From: VRUE01 sp963718755
GTDB lineage: Bacteria > Actinomycetota > Thermoleophilia > Solirubrobacterales > 70-9
NCBI GenBank assembly: GCA_963718755.1
Contig: OY970376.1
Coordinates: 2,356,001 to 2,420,000 of the forward strand
Direction of reading: 5' to 3'
Length of the DNA: 64,000 nucleotides
This document shows positions 19,735 through 26,901 of this stretch, in pieces (position 1 is the stretch's first letter; each line of letters begins with the position of its first letter). The notes beneath the pieces were generated by a model that saw only the letters and a program-made list of their open reading frames with translations, did no database searches and was not told the origin of the DNA. A program made the translations under genes and the position numbers.

Positions 19735-20172
19735 ATGGACAAGGGCCTCGCGGTTCTGCTGACTGCCGCCGCCGGCGGCCTGATCGCCCTGCAGGCGCCG
19801 ATCAACGCTGGGCTCGGCAAGGCGACGGGTAGCCTCCCCGCCGCGCTGATCTCGTTCACGGTGGGCACGATCGCGCTTGCCGCGATCGTCGTCCTCAGCG
19901 GCAAGGCCGGTGGGCTCAGCTCGACCTTCGACGTCAGCTGGTACTACCTGCTCGGCGGCCTGCTCGGCGCCATCTACGTCACCAATGCGCTGATTGCCGT
20001 TGCCGCCGTCGGTGCGGGCGGGGTCGCTGCGGCGACGATCGCCGGCCAGCTCACCGCCTCGGTGGCGATCGACCGGCTAGGCCTGTTTGGTCTCGACGAA
20101 GTCCCGCTCAGCCCCGAGCGGGTGATCGGTGTCGCCCTGCTGATGGCGGGCACCGTTCTGGTCGTTCGCTGA
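19735..20172 (+). CDS. YdcZ-type DMT family transporter (DUF606)
   Basis: 145 residues with about five transmembrane helices. The LQAPINAGLGKATGS segment after the first helix and the terminal GVALLMAGTVLVVR are typical of the half-sized drug/metabolite transporters of the YdcZ (DUF606) group, which usually work as dimers. The substrate is not predictable. GAGAGG 8 bases before the ATG may serve as ribosome binding site. Its last 96 bases overlap the antisense 3' end of the FAD oxidoreductase frame. Confidence 0.82.
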   Translation: MDKGLAVLLTAAAGGLIALQAPINAGLGKATGSLPAALISFTVGTIALAAIVVLSGKAGGLSSTFDVSWYYLLGGLLGAIYVTNALIAVAAVGAGGVAAATIAGQLTASVAIDRLGLFGLDEVPLSPERVIGVALLMAGTVLVVR

Positions 20173-21294
20173 GCGCGCCGGAGGCGGCGCGATCTGCAGG
20201 TAGTGGTCGAAGGACCACTTGACGAAGCGCCTGGAGCCAAGCAGTCGGATCATCGGGCCCAGCAGCCGTGGCGGGATTCGTGGCACGAGCTTCTGCACAC
20301 GCAGCATCCAGCGGAATTTCCGCCCGTGCGCGTCGTGGAACTCGGTGTAGCGGCTCGCGGCCCGCTCGCGGTCCTGGCGACCCTCGTGCACGGAGCGCAG
20401 CTCCTGCCCCAGGGCGACACCGAAGTAGAGCGCGGTCCTGATCCCCTCCGCCGTCAGCGGCAGGCAGTGGCCGGCGGAGTCGCCGGCAAAGAAGACGCCG
20501 CCCTCGGTGGCGCGGCGCAGCTTGTGCGGTATCCAGTTGCCCTGGTAGCGGACGCGCTCACTGCCGAGATCTTCGGCGAGCAACTCGGTCGTCTCGCGGA
20601 CGTGGAAACGTGGGTCGAAGGAACCGACGCCGATCCGCAGCTCGTCGCGGGCGGGAAACGACCAGCCGTAGCCCGCCGGGACGTAGCGGCGGTCGATCCA
20701 GATCTCGAGGTCCTCACTGCTGCCGCCGGGGTGCACCTCTAGACCGCGCGAGAGTGGCGCGTCGGGGGGCTGGTAGCCGTCGCCGGAGGCGAGCATCCGC
20801 CGCCAGCCGAGCGCGTCGACGACAAGCGGCGCCGAGAGCACGCCGCGGTCGGTCTCGACTGCGATCCGGCCGTCGCCGTTGGCGGGCCGGGCACGGCCGT
20901 TCACCTTGGCGGTCTCGAAGCGGGCGTCGCACTGGCGCCAGAGCAGCTCGCAGAGCTCGCGGTAGTCGAAGGTCGAGAGGGTCCAGGGAAGCTCGTAGCG
21001 CTTGCTGCCGTGGGGCGTGTGGATCAAGAGCGAGCTGAAGCGCTGCCGCTCCGCCTCCATCAGCCCGGTTGCCCGCAGCCACTCGGTTGGGATGCCGCAG
21101 GCCGAGGTCTGCCGCTCGCCGATCTCGTAGCGGTCGACGATCAGCGCGTCGGCGCCTGAGCCGGCCAGCTCGCGGGCGACGGCGAGCCCGGCAAAGCTGG
21201 CACCGCAGATCAGCACGTCATACTCCCCGGTCAAAGGGGTTCGCTCGTCGCCGCGCTTGGTAGCTCGAACCGGCACGACGTGGAGCGTATCCAC
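20077..21294 (-). CDS. FAD-dependent oxidoreductase of the geranylgeranyl reductase family
   Basis: A flavoprotein with the FAD Rossmann motif YDVLICGASFAGLAVARELAG near residue 25 and the second FAD motif GVFFAGDSAGHCLPLTAEGIRTAL near residue 265. This arrangement fits geranylgeranyl reductase-like enzymes, which saturate isoprenoid chains of lipids or quinones; the actual substrate is unknown. GTG 21294 is chosen because GATAAT stands 6 bases before it on the minus strand. The conserved region ends at about YLQIAPP; the last ~33 codons run antisense into the YdcZ-type gene and may be non-conserved. Confidence 0.8.
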   Translation of the reverse strand: MDTLHVVPVRATKRGDERTPLTGEYDVLICGASFAGLAVARELAGSGADALIVDRYEIGERQTSACGIPTEWLRATGLMEAERQRFSSLLIHTPHGSKRYELPWTLSTFDYRELCELLWRQCDARFETAKVNGRARPANGDGRIAVETDRGVLSAPLVVDALGWRRMLASGDGYQPPDAPLSRGLEVHPGGSSEDLEIWIDRRYVPAGYGWSFPARDELRIGVGSFDPRFHVRETTELLAEDLGSERVRYQGNWIPHKLRRATEGGVFFAGDSAGHCLPLTAEGIRTALYFGVALGQELRSVHEGRQDRERAASRYTEFHDAHGRKFRWMLRVQKLVPRIPPRLLGPMIRLLGSRRFVKWSFDHYLQIAPPPARSANDQNGARHQQGDTDHPLGAERDFVETKQA

Positions 21295-21298
21295 TCTG

Positions 21299-21306
21299 CA
21301 ATTATC
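21299..21306. promoter_or_regulatory. Overlapping divergent -10 elements (FAD oxidoreductase / rpsA)
   Basis: On the minus strand GATAAT (21301-21306) ends 6 bases before GTG 21294. On the plus strand AATTAT (21299-21304) ends 9 bases before GTG 21314. Both leaderless promoters would use the same few AT base pairs in the 19-bp gap and could exclude each other. Confidence 0.45.
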
Positions 21307-21313
21307 CCTCGCT

Positions 21314-22948
21314 GTGTCCGTGACCGATACGACCTTGACCCCTGCTTCGACCGGCTCCCCCGTGGAGGGATCCAACGGCCTGCTGGTCGAAATCGACGGC
21401 AAAATCGTGCCGAACTACGCGGCGACGATGGTCTCCTTCGACGAGGGCGACGTTGTCAAAGGCAAGGTCGTGCGGATCGACAAAGACGAGGTCCTGGTCG
21501 ACATCGGCTACAAGTCCGAGGGGGTCATTCCCTCGAATGAGCTCTCGATCCGCAAGTCGGTCGATCCGGGCGACGAGGTCGAGCTGGGCGAGGAGATCGA
21601 CGCCCTCGTCCTGACCAAAGAAGACGCCGAGGGGCGTCTGGTCCTCTCCAAGAAGCGCGCCCGCTTCGAGAAGGCGTGGCGCCGCATCGAGGCAGCGGCG
21701 GAGTCCGGCGAACCGGTCGAAGGCAGCGTGATCGAGGTGGTCAAGGGCGGCCTCATCCTCGACCTCGGGGTGCGCGGCTTCCTGCCCGCCTCGCTGGTCG
21801 ACATCCGCCGCGTCCACAACTTGGACGAGTTCCTCGGCCAGACGCTCGAGTGCAAAGTGATCGAGCTCAACCGCAGCCGCAACAACGTGGTGCTCTCGCG
21901 GCGCGCCGTGCTCGAGGAAGAGCGCAAGGAGGTCCGCGAGCAGATCCTCGGCCGGCTCGAGCCGGGCCAGGTGGTCGAGGGCAAGATCTCCAACATCGTC
22001 GACTTCGGTGCCTTCGTCGACCTCGACGGGATCGACGGCCTGATCCACATCTCCGAGCTTTCCTGGAGCCACGTCAACCACCCCTCCGAGGTCGTCTCGA
22101 TCGGCGACACGGTGCGGATCAAAGTGCTCGACATCGACCGCGACCGCCAGCGCATCTCCCTCGGTCTCAAGCAGACCCAGGAGGACCCCTGGCAGCGCGT
22201 GATCAGCACCCACCGCTCCGGCGACGTGCTGGAGGGGACGGTGACCAAGGTCGTCGCTTTCGGCGCCTTCGTCGAGATCCTGCCCGGCGTCGAGGGCCTG
22301 GTCCACATCTCCGAGCTCGCCGACCACCACGTCGAGAGCCCCAGCGAGGTGGTCGAGCCGAACTCGACGCTCAACGTGAAGATTCTCGAGATCGACGAGG
22401 AGCGGCGGCGGCTCTCGCTCAGCATCAAGCGGGTCGAGGGGCAGAACATGCCGATGGGGGACCTCGGCGAGCAACTTGAAGCGGCGGGCTCGGGGGCTGA
22501 GGGACAAGAGCCTCAGGCCGCGGGTCCTGGCGCGGCGGAGGACTCCTCGTCCTCGCAGGCCGCGGGCGAGGAGTCCTCCGCCACGCCACCCACGGCAGAG
22601 GAGCCTGAGGAACCGGCCGCCGAGGCCCCCGCTGAGCAAGCTGAGGAGCCCGCGGCGGAGGCGTCTGAGGAGGAGTCATCTGAGCCCGTGGCCGAGGTGG
22701 CGGAGGAGCCTGCTGCCGAGGTCGCCGCTGAGCAGCTGGCTGAGGAGCCCGTGGCCGAGGAGGCGACTGCCCCGGCCGATGAGGCTGTCGAGACGCCTGA
22801 GGCTGAGGACGATGGCCCTGTGGAGGATGAGGGGTCGGAGGCTCAGGAGGGGGAATCGGTTGCTGACCGTCCGGACTCTCCTGATGACGTGGATGAGGCT
22901 GCCGGCGATTCCGAGCCTGAGCAGGACGGCGACGCAGAGCAGGACTGA
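21314..22948 (+). CDS. rpsA: 30S ribosomal protein S1
   Basis: S1 binds mRNA on the small subunit. Four S1 (OB-fold) repeats are visible: EGDVVKGKVVRIDKDEVLVDIGYKSEGVI, then VEGSVIEVVKGGLILDLGVRGF, a third with VEGKISNIVDFGAFVDLDGIDGLIH and a fourth with LEGTVTKVVAFGAFVEILPGVEGLVH. After about residue 379 comes a 166-residue tail of Glu, Ala, Pro and Asp repeats, very acidic and of low complexity. GTG 21314 matches the short N-terminus usual in actinobacteria. The gene leads rpsA-coaE-slt-MFS. Confidence 0.93.
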   Translation: MSVTDTTLTPASTGSPVEGSNGLLVEIDGKIVPNYAATMVSFDEGDVVKGKVVRIDKDEVLVDIGYKSEGVIPSNELSIRKSVDPGDEVELGEEIDALVLTKEDAEGRLVLSKKRARFEKAWRRIEAAAESGEPVEGSVIEVVKGGLILDLGVRGFLPASLVDIRRVHNLDEFLGQTLECKVIELNRSRNNVVLSRRAVLEEERKEVREQILGRLEPGQVVEGKISNIVDFGAFVDLDGIDGLIHISELSWSHVNHPSEVVSIGDTVRIKVLDIDRDRQRISLGLKQTQEDPWQRVISTHRSGDVLEGTVTKVVAFGAFVEILPGVEGLVHISELADHHVESPSEVVEPNSTLNVKILEIDEERRRLSLSIKRVEGQNMPMGDLGEQLEAAGSGAEGQEPQAAGPGAAEDSSSSQAAGEESSATPPTAEEPEEPAAEAPAEQAEEPAAEASEEESSEPVAEVAEEPAAEVAAEQLAEEPVAEEATAPADEAVETPEAEDDGPVEDEGSEAQEGESVADRPDSPDDVDEAAGDSEPEQDGDAEQD

Positions 22949-22955
22949 GTGGGGC

Positions 22956-23540
22956 TTGGCCCGGCCGCTGACCATCGGGCTTACCGGTGGAATTGCGGCG
23001 GGGAAGTCCGAGGCGCTTGCCGCTTTCGGCAGGCTGGGGGCGGTGACGATCTCCAGCGACGCGGTGGTGCACGAGTTGCTCGAGACCGGGCCCTTGCTTC
23101 CACGCTTGGTCGAGCGCTGGGGGGAGGATGTGGCGCCCGACGGGCGGGTCGACCGCAACCGGATCGGCTCGATCGTCTTCGCGGACCCCGATGAGCTGAA
23201 GTGGCTCGAGGGCCAGATCCACCCGCTGGTCGGGGAACGGATCGGCGCTTGGCTGACCTCGCTCCCCGGCGACGCAGCCGTGGCGGTGGTCGAGGTCCCG
23301 CTGCTGTTCGAGTCGGGCATGGAGGGTGTCTTCGACACGACCCTTGCGGTGATCGCATCCGACGAGGTTCGGCATGCTCGGGCGGCGGACCGCGGCCATG
23401 CGCTGGTGGATGAGCGCGAGGCACGTCAGCTCGCCCAGGACGAAAAGGCGACCCGTGCCGAGCATGTGGTCGAGAACGACGGCAGCATCGAAGACCTGGA
23501 ACGGGAGCTGTCCGCTCTTGTCGAGAAGCTTGAGCGATGA
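22956..23540 (+). CDS. coaE: Dephospho-CoA kinase
   Basis: CoaE phosphorylates dephospho-CoA in the last step of coenzyme A synthesis. It has a P-loop (LTGGIAAGKSEAL), a DAVVHELLETG segment and VVEVPLLFESGME. The frame is open far upstream through rpsA, which is only an overlap. TTG 22956, 7 bases after the rpsA stop, gives the normal start (ARPLTIGLTGG) and 194 residues. Pairing of rpsA with coaE is common in actinobacteria. No separate ribosome binding site is clear, so coupling to rpsA is likely. Confidence 0.9.
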   Translation: MARPLTIGLTGGIAAGKSEALAAFGRLGAVTISSDAVVHELLETGPLLPRLVERWGEDVAPDGRVDRNRIGSIVFADPDELKWLEGQIHPLVGERIGAWLTSLPGDAAVAVVEVPLLFESGMEGVFDTTLAVIASDEVRHARAADRGHALVDEREARQLAQDEKATRAEHVVENDGSIEDLERELSALVEKLER

Positions 23541-24118
23541 AGAAAAGGGCGCGCCGTCGCCGGCGTCTGCTCGCCGCCGGCACGGCCGTTGCGGCCGGCC
23601 TCGCGGCCGGGCTGGCGCTCGGCGTGTTCGGCAGTTTCGACGACGTGATCCAGGAGCTGACGCTGCCCTTGCGCCACGAGGACATCATCCGCCAGCAGGC
23701 CGAGGAAAAGGACGTCGACGCCGCTTTGATCGCCGCCGTGATCTACGCCGAGTCGAAGTTCGACGACCGCACCTCGAGTGCCGGTGCGCGAGGGCTGATG
23801 CAGATCACCCCGCAGGCAGCGGCCGACATCGAGCGCCACAGTGGCGGCACGACCTTCGAGCTCGGCGACCTCTCCGATCCGGAAATCAACATTCGCTACG
23901 GCACCTTTCTCCTGCGTGAACTCCTCGACCGCTACGACGGCGACGTGATCGCCGTGCTCGCCGCCTACAACGCCGGACCGACCAACGCTGAAAGGTGGGG
24001 AGGCAGTGAGCTGAGCATCGAGGGCATCCCGTTCCCCGAAACCCGCGCCTACGTCGAAGACGTGCTCGACAAGCAGCGGGCCTACCGCGAGAAATACGCG
24101 AAGGAGCTGGGCTATTGA
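23537..24118 (+). CDS. Membrane-anchored lytic transglycosylase (SLT domain)
   Basis: Cleaves peptidoglycan glycan strands outside the membrane. A basic N-terminus (KKRARRRRR) and one hydrophobic helix (about residues 11-31) anchor it. The SLT domain has the catalytic Glu72 in IYAESKFD, then GARGLMQITP and AAYNAGP. The 193 residues match short Slt35/YjbJ-like enzymes. ATG 23537 overlaps the coaE stop by ATGA; its own stop overlaps the next gene. Confidence 0.9.
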   Translation: MKKRARRRRRLLAAGTAVAAGLAAGLALGVFGSFDDVIQELTLPLRHEDIIRQQAEEKDVDAALIAAVIYAESKFDDRTSSAGARGLMQITPQAAADIERHSGGTTFELGDLSDPEINIRYGTFLLRELLDRYDGDVIAVLAAYNAGPTNAERWGGSELSIEGIPFPETRAYVEDVLDKQRAYREKYAKELGY

Positions 24119-25482
24119 GCGCGCCACGCCCTCGCGTCGCGTCTCTTGCGATCGCTGTCGGCCTGGTTCTGGCCGACTCCTCGATCGTCGTTCTCGCCCT
24201 GCCCGAGATCTACCGCGAGCTTGACACCAGCGTTGCCGGGGTCACCTGGGTGCTCATCTCCTTCAACCTGGTGATGGCCCTGGCCGCGGTTCCCGCCGCT
24301 CACCTCGCCCGTCGCATCGGGCCCGGCCGCGCCGCTGCAATCGGCCTTGCCGTCTTCGCCGGCGCCGGCCTTGCCTGTGGTCTGGCCGCCGAGCTGAGCA
24401 CCCTGATCGCGGCACGCTGTGTGCAGGCGCTCGGCGGGGCGATCGCGATCACCGCTGTGCTCGAGCTTTTGCCGGCGACGGTTGGCAGCGAGCGCCGCGC
24501 GGTTGCCGTCTGGGCGGCCGCGGGTGCCACCGGCGCGGCGCTGGGGCCGGCCGTCGGCGGGGTGCTCACCGAGCTCGTCTCCTGGCAGTCGATCTTCCTG
24601 ATCCAGGCGCCGATCGCGATTGCCGTCGGCGTGCCGGTGTTGGCCGTTGCCCGGCACGAGGCGGCGACGGGGATCATCGCCACCGAGCTGCGTCAAACCG
24701 GCCGTCCCCACCTGCTCGCCAACCTGGCGCTGGCGATGATCTCGGCGGCGATCGCGGCGGCCCTGTTCCTGCTCGTGCTGCTCTTGATCGAGGGCTGGCG
24801 CCTGAGCCCGATCGGGGCGGCGATCGTCGTCTCGGTGATGCCGCTGGCGGCGCTGCTCGGCTCTCGGCTCGGCCCTGCGGCAGGAAGTGAGCGCGCCCGC
24901 GCTGCGGCCGGGGCGATCCTGGTCGCGGGCGGCCTCGGCGGCCTCGCGCTGCTGCCCGACGCGGAGGTGATCCTCACCGTGCCGCCGCAGCTGCTCGTCG
25001 GTGTCGGCCTGGCCCTGGTCCTCTCGGCCCTGACCGAGACGGCGCTGGCTGGACGGGCGCCTCAGGCGATCCACGGTGGTTGGACGATCTCCGCCCGCCA
25101 CGCCGGAGTTGCAATCGGCCTGATCGCACTGACGCCGCTGTTTACGGCCGACATTGCGGAGCAGCGCCGCGACGCGATCGATGCCGGCACCGCCGTCGTG
25201 CTCGACTCGCGGGTGGAACCGCTGCTGAAGCTCGAGCTGGCGCAGCGGATCGAGGACCGGCTCGAGGGCGAGCGGGGCAAAGTGCCGACGATCGGCCCCG
25301 TCTTCGAGCCGCTGCCCAGCGACCCCGCCGACCGTGAGGACGTGATCGTCCTGCGCGAAGAACTGCAGGACCAGCTCGATCGTGGCGCCACCCACGCCTT
25401 CAGCCCATCGTTTGGCCTCGGTGCCCTGATCGGCCTGCTGGCCCTGATCCCGATTGGTCTCGCGCGGAAGGTTGAGCTGTGA
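24115..25482 (+). CDS. MFS transporter
   Basis: A 455-residue major facilitator with about 12-13 helices. Substrate is unknown; ADSSIVVLALPEIY in helix 1 and the GAALGPAVGGVLTELVSWQSIFLIQ stretch after the fourth helix resemble DHA2-type exporters. Unusually, a soluble segment of about 80 residues (around 345-430; ELAQRIEDRLEGERGKVP and REELQDQLDRG) lies before the last helix and probably faces outside. TTG 24115 overlaps the preceding TGA, and its TGA overlaps the next GTG, so slt, this gene and the next are translationally chained. Confidence 0.85.
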   Translation: MSAPRPRVASLAIAVGLVLADSSIVVLALPEIYRELDTSVAGVTWVLISFNLVMALAAVPAAHLARRIGPGRAAAIGLAVFAGAGLACGLAAELSTLIAARCVQALGGAIAITAVLELLPATVGSERRAVAVWAAAGATGAALGPAVGGVLTELVSWQSIFLIQAPIAIAVGVPVLAVARHEAATGIIATELRQTGRPHLLANLALAMISAAIAAALFLLVLLLIEGWRLSPIGAAIVVSVMPLAALLGSRLGPAAGSERARAAAGAILVAGGLGGLALLPDAEVILTVPPQLLVGVGLALVLSALTETALAGRAPQAIHGGWTISARHAGVAIGLIALTPLFTADIAEQRRDAIDAGTAVVLDSRVEPLLKLELAQRIEDRLEGERGKVPTIGPVFEPLPSDPADREDVIVLREELQDQLDRGATHAFSPSFGLGALIGLLALIPIGLARKVEL

Positions 25483-26003
25483 ATTCCGTTGTCCGGGGGA
25501 ACATGCTCGTCGGCGTCGCCATCGTCGCTTCGCTGGCACTGGTCCTTTCCTATCTCGCGGCGGGCGGATCCTCCTACGCGCCGGCCAAGGTCCAGGACCC
25601 CTGCCAGGACCGGCCCTGGCGCGACCCCGAAGGTCTGCAGCAGATCGCCGAGCAGTTCTCGCTCTCGGCGCTCGACGGGGCGGCCTGTGAGCTCGGCGTC
25701 AGCCGCGAGACCCTTGCCCGAGCCCTCGCCACGCCCGCCTCGCGTGAGCGTTTCACCGAGCGCTACGACGTCAGTGACGCGGAGCTGGCACGAGCGATCC
25801 GTGCCGGCCTCTTGCGCGCGATCGACGACGCAGAACGCGCCGGCGCAATCCCCCCATTCCTCGGCGCCCCACTAAGAGCCACCGTGCGCCAAATCCCAAT
25901 CGACCAAGCAATAGAACTGATCAACAACGCCAGCTCCCTACTGGACAACCTAGAAAATTTCCTCGGCCCAGCACAAGGCCTGCTGGAACAGTTTCTGCCT
26001 TAG
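25479..26003 (+). CDS. Membrane-anchored protein of unknown function, coupled to the MFS gene
   Basis: 174 residues, start GTG 25479 overlapping the MFS stop. One N-terminal helix (VGVAIVASLALVLSYLAAGG) is followed by an extracytoplasmic part with two Cys residues (DPCQDRP and AACELG) that could form a disulfide, and a helical C-terminus (IELINNASSLLDNLENFLG). Codons switch toward A-ending forms in the last 60 residues. The family is not recognised; the context suggests an accessory subunit of the MFS protein. The TAG stop begins hairpin element E. Confidence 0.75.
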   Translation: MNSVVRGNMLVGVAIVASLALVLSYLAAGGSSYAPAKVQDPCQDRPWRDPEGLQQIAEQFSLSALDGAACELGVSRETLARALATPASRERFTERYDVSDAELARAIRAGLLRAIDDAERAGAIPPFLGAPLRATVRQIPIDQAIELINNASSLLDNLENFLGPAQGLLEQFLP

Positions 26004-26118
26004 GAGCGGGCAGTCCCGGTAGGGGTGAAGCGTCTTGTACTTTTTCCGCGGCGGCAACCTCGGACGGCCACAACCTGTCTTCGGAAAAAGTTAAGCGGAA
26101 CCCCTGCCGGGACTGCCC
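26001..26118 (+). repeat. Hairpin element E of the TAG-associated repeat family
   Basis: Outer arms of 19 bases (26008-26026, 26100-26118) match at 18 of 19 positions; an inner 10-bp stem pairs ACTTTTTCCG (26039-26048) with CGGAAAAAGT (26082-26091). It starts 4 bases after a TAG stop. The decamer acggccacaa (26064-26073), identical to element C, lies exactly 26 bases before the right arm, as in C. The left side carries about 27 extra bases. It sits between convergent genes. Confidence 0.78.
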
Positions 26119-26125
26119 TCAACCG

Positions 26126-26374
26126 CTATTTCTTAAATTGGAATTTCTGGCCTTTGACGCTCCAGGAAATCCCGGTGCAGAGCTCTTCCGGCGTCACGTT
26201 GAGCGCGCTGGAGAGCTTGATGATCGTGCCGAGCCGTGGCTCGCGCCCGCCGCGCTCCAGCAGCGAGATCTCGGTGCGGTGCAGGTCGCAGCGAAAACCC
26301 AGCTCCTCCTGGGACAGTTCGGCTTTCTGCCGGGCTTTGCGCAGGCTGACTGCGAATCGGTCGCGTGGTTTCAT
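26126..26374 (-). CDS. Xre family transcriptional regulator
   Basis: An 82-residue DNA-binding protein made almost entirely of one HTH_3 (Xre) domain: LRKARQKAELSQEELGFRCDLHRTEISLLERGGREPRLGTIIKLSSAL. Small standalone Xre proteins usually repress nearby genes or themselves. A TGTAGTACA dyad lies upstream of it (26404-26412). It has no obvious toxin partner, and the genes on each side are hairpin element E and doxX. Confidence 0.88.
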   Translation of the reverse strand: MKPRDRFAVSLRKARQKAELSQEELGFRCDLHRTEISLLERGGREPRLGTIIKLSSALNVTPEELCTGISWSVKGQKFQFKK

Positions 26375-26459
26375 GGACAGGATTCTCTGTGCTTGACGAC
26401 AGGTGTACTACAGACAGCAGGCTTCAAAAAGAAATCGGCGCGTTTATCCTACTCGGGCG

Positions 26460-26828
26460 TCAGCTGCGGGTGGCCCGCCAGACCCAAAGCATCGCCAGTG
26501 GCTGCAGGGGTAGACGCGCCCACAACGTCCAGCGCGGAACCCGGTTCAGGTCGAGGCCGCGCACCTGCTCGGGGTTGAGCGCCATATGGACGTTGGCCGG
26601 AAAGACGGCGAGCAGCAGGGCGAGCAACCACCAGCGGGCAAAGTGCCGAGTACGGGCCGGCAGGACGGCGGCACCACCGACGATCTCGGCCACGCCACTG
26701 ACGACAACCGCCTCGCGGTGGGCCGGCAGCGAGGGCGGCATGATCGCCTCAAAGCTGCGCGGGATGACGAAGTGCATCGTCCCCATGAAGCCAAAGAAGC
26801 CGGCCAGCGCTTTCTGCGAGCGGGTCAC
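26460..26828 (-). CDS. DoxX-like small membrane protein
   Basis: 122 residues with four hydrophobic helices. GFMGTMHFVIPRSFEAIMP and VSGVAEIVGGAAVL, then FPANVHMAL, match the DoxX/DUF-type four-helix proteins, whose roles are poorly known (respiratory or redox-linked in some bacteria). GTG 26828 is the start; TAGCCT lies 8 bases upstream inside a palindrome. Transcribed divergently from uvrB, with 73 bases between the starts. Confidence 0.78.
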   Translation of the reverse strand: MTRSQKALAGFFGFMGTMHFVIPRSFEAIMPPSLPAHREAVVVSGVAEIVGGAAVLPARTRHFARWWLLALLLAVFPANVHMALNPEQVRGLDLNRVPRWTLWARLPLQPLAMLWVWRATRS

Positions 26829-26832
26829 GGTC

Positions 26833-26853
26833 CGCCAGGCTACCGCCCTGGCG
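26833..26853 (-). promoter_or_regulatory. doxX promoter: palindrome containing the -10 hexamer
   Basis: CGCCAGG (26833-26839) and CCTGGCG (26847-26853) form a 7-bp inverted repeat with a 7-base spacer. On the minus strand TAGCCT (26842-26837) lies inside it, 8 bases before GTG 26828. Confidence 0.45.
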
Positions 26854-26885
26854 ACTTAGCCCCCTATATAGGACGGTAAGTCGCC
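26850..26885. promoter_or_regulatory. 36-bp concentric dyad between doxX and uvrB
   Basis: GGCGACTTA (26850-26858) and TAAGTCGCC (26877-26885) are perfect 9-bp arms. At the exact centre lies the 10-bp palindrome CCTATATAGG (26863-26872). The site is upstream of both divergent promoters and looks like a binding site for a dimeric regulator. It does not resemble the actinobacterial SOS box. Confidence 0.6.
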
Positions 26886-26889
26886 ACGC

Positions 26890-26895
26890 TAAGGT
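26890..26895 (+). promoter_or_regulatory. -10 element of uvrB (TAAGGT)
   Basis: TAAGGT ends 6 bases before ATG 26902 with no ribosome binding site, so uvrB is probably leaderless. It lies 5 bases after the 36-bp dyad. Confidence 0.5.
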
Positions 26896-26901
26896 CACCC
26901 G

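Noticed and set aside
20077..21402. Longer N-terminus for the FAD oxidoreductase up to 21402
   Set aside because: The extra 36 residues are antisense to the rpsA start region; GATAAT six bases before GTG 21294 and the FAD motif position support the shorter form.
22476..22955. Upstream extension of the coaE frame through the rpsA tail
   Set aside because: The translated extension is Arg/Pro-rich with no similarity to any domain; CoaE begins at the P-loop region just after rpsA.
26829..26901. SOS (LexA) box before uvrB
   Set aside because: No GAAC-N4-GTTC type site is present; the dyad found has a different sequence and spacing.
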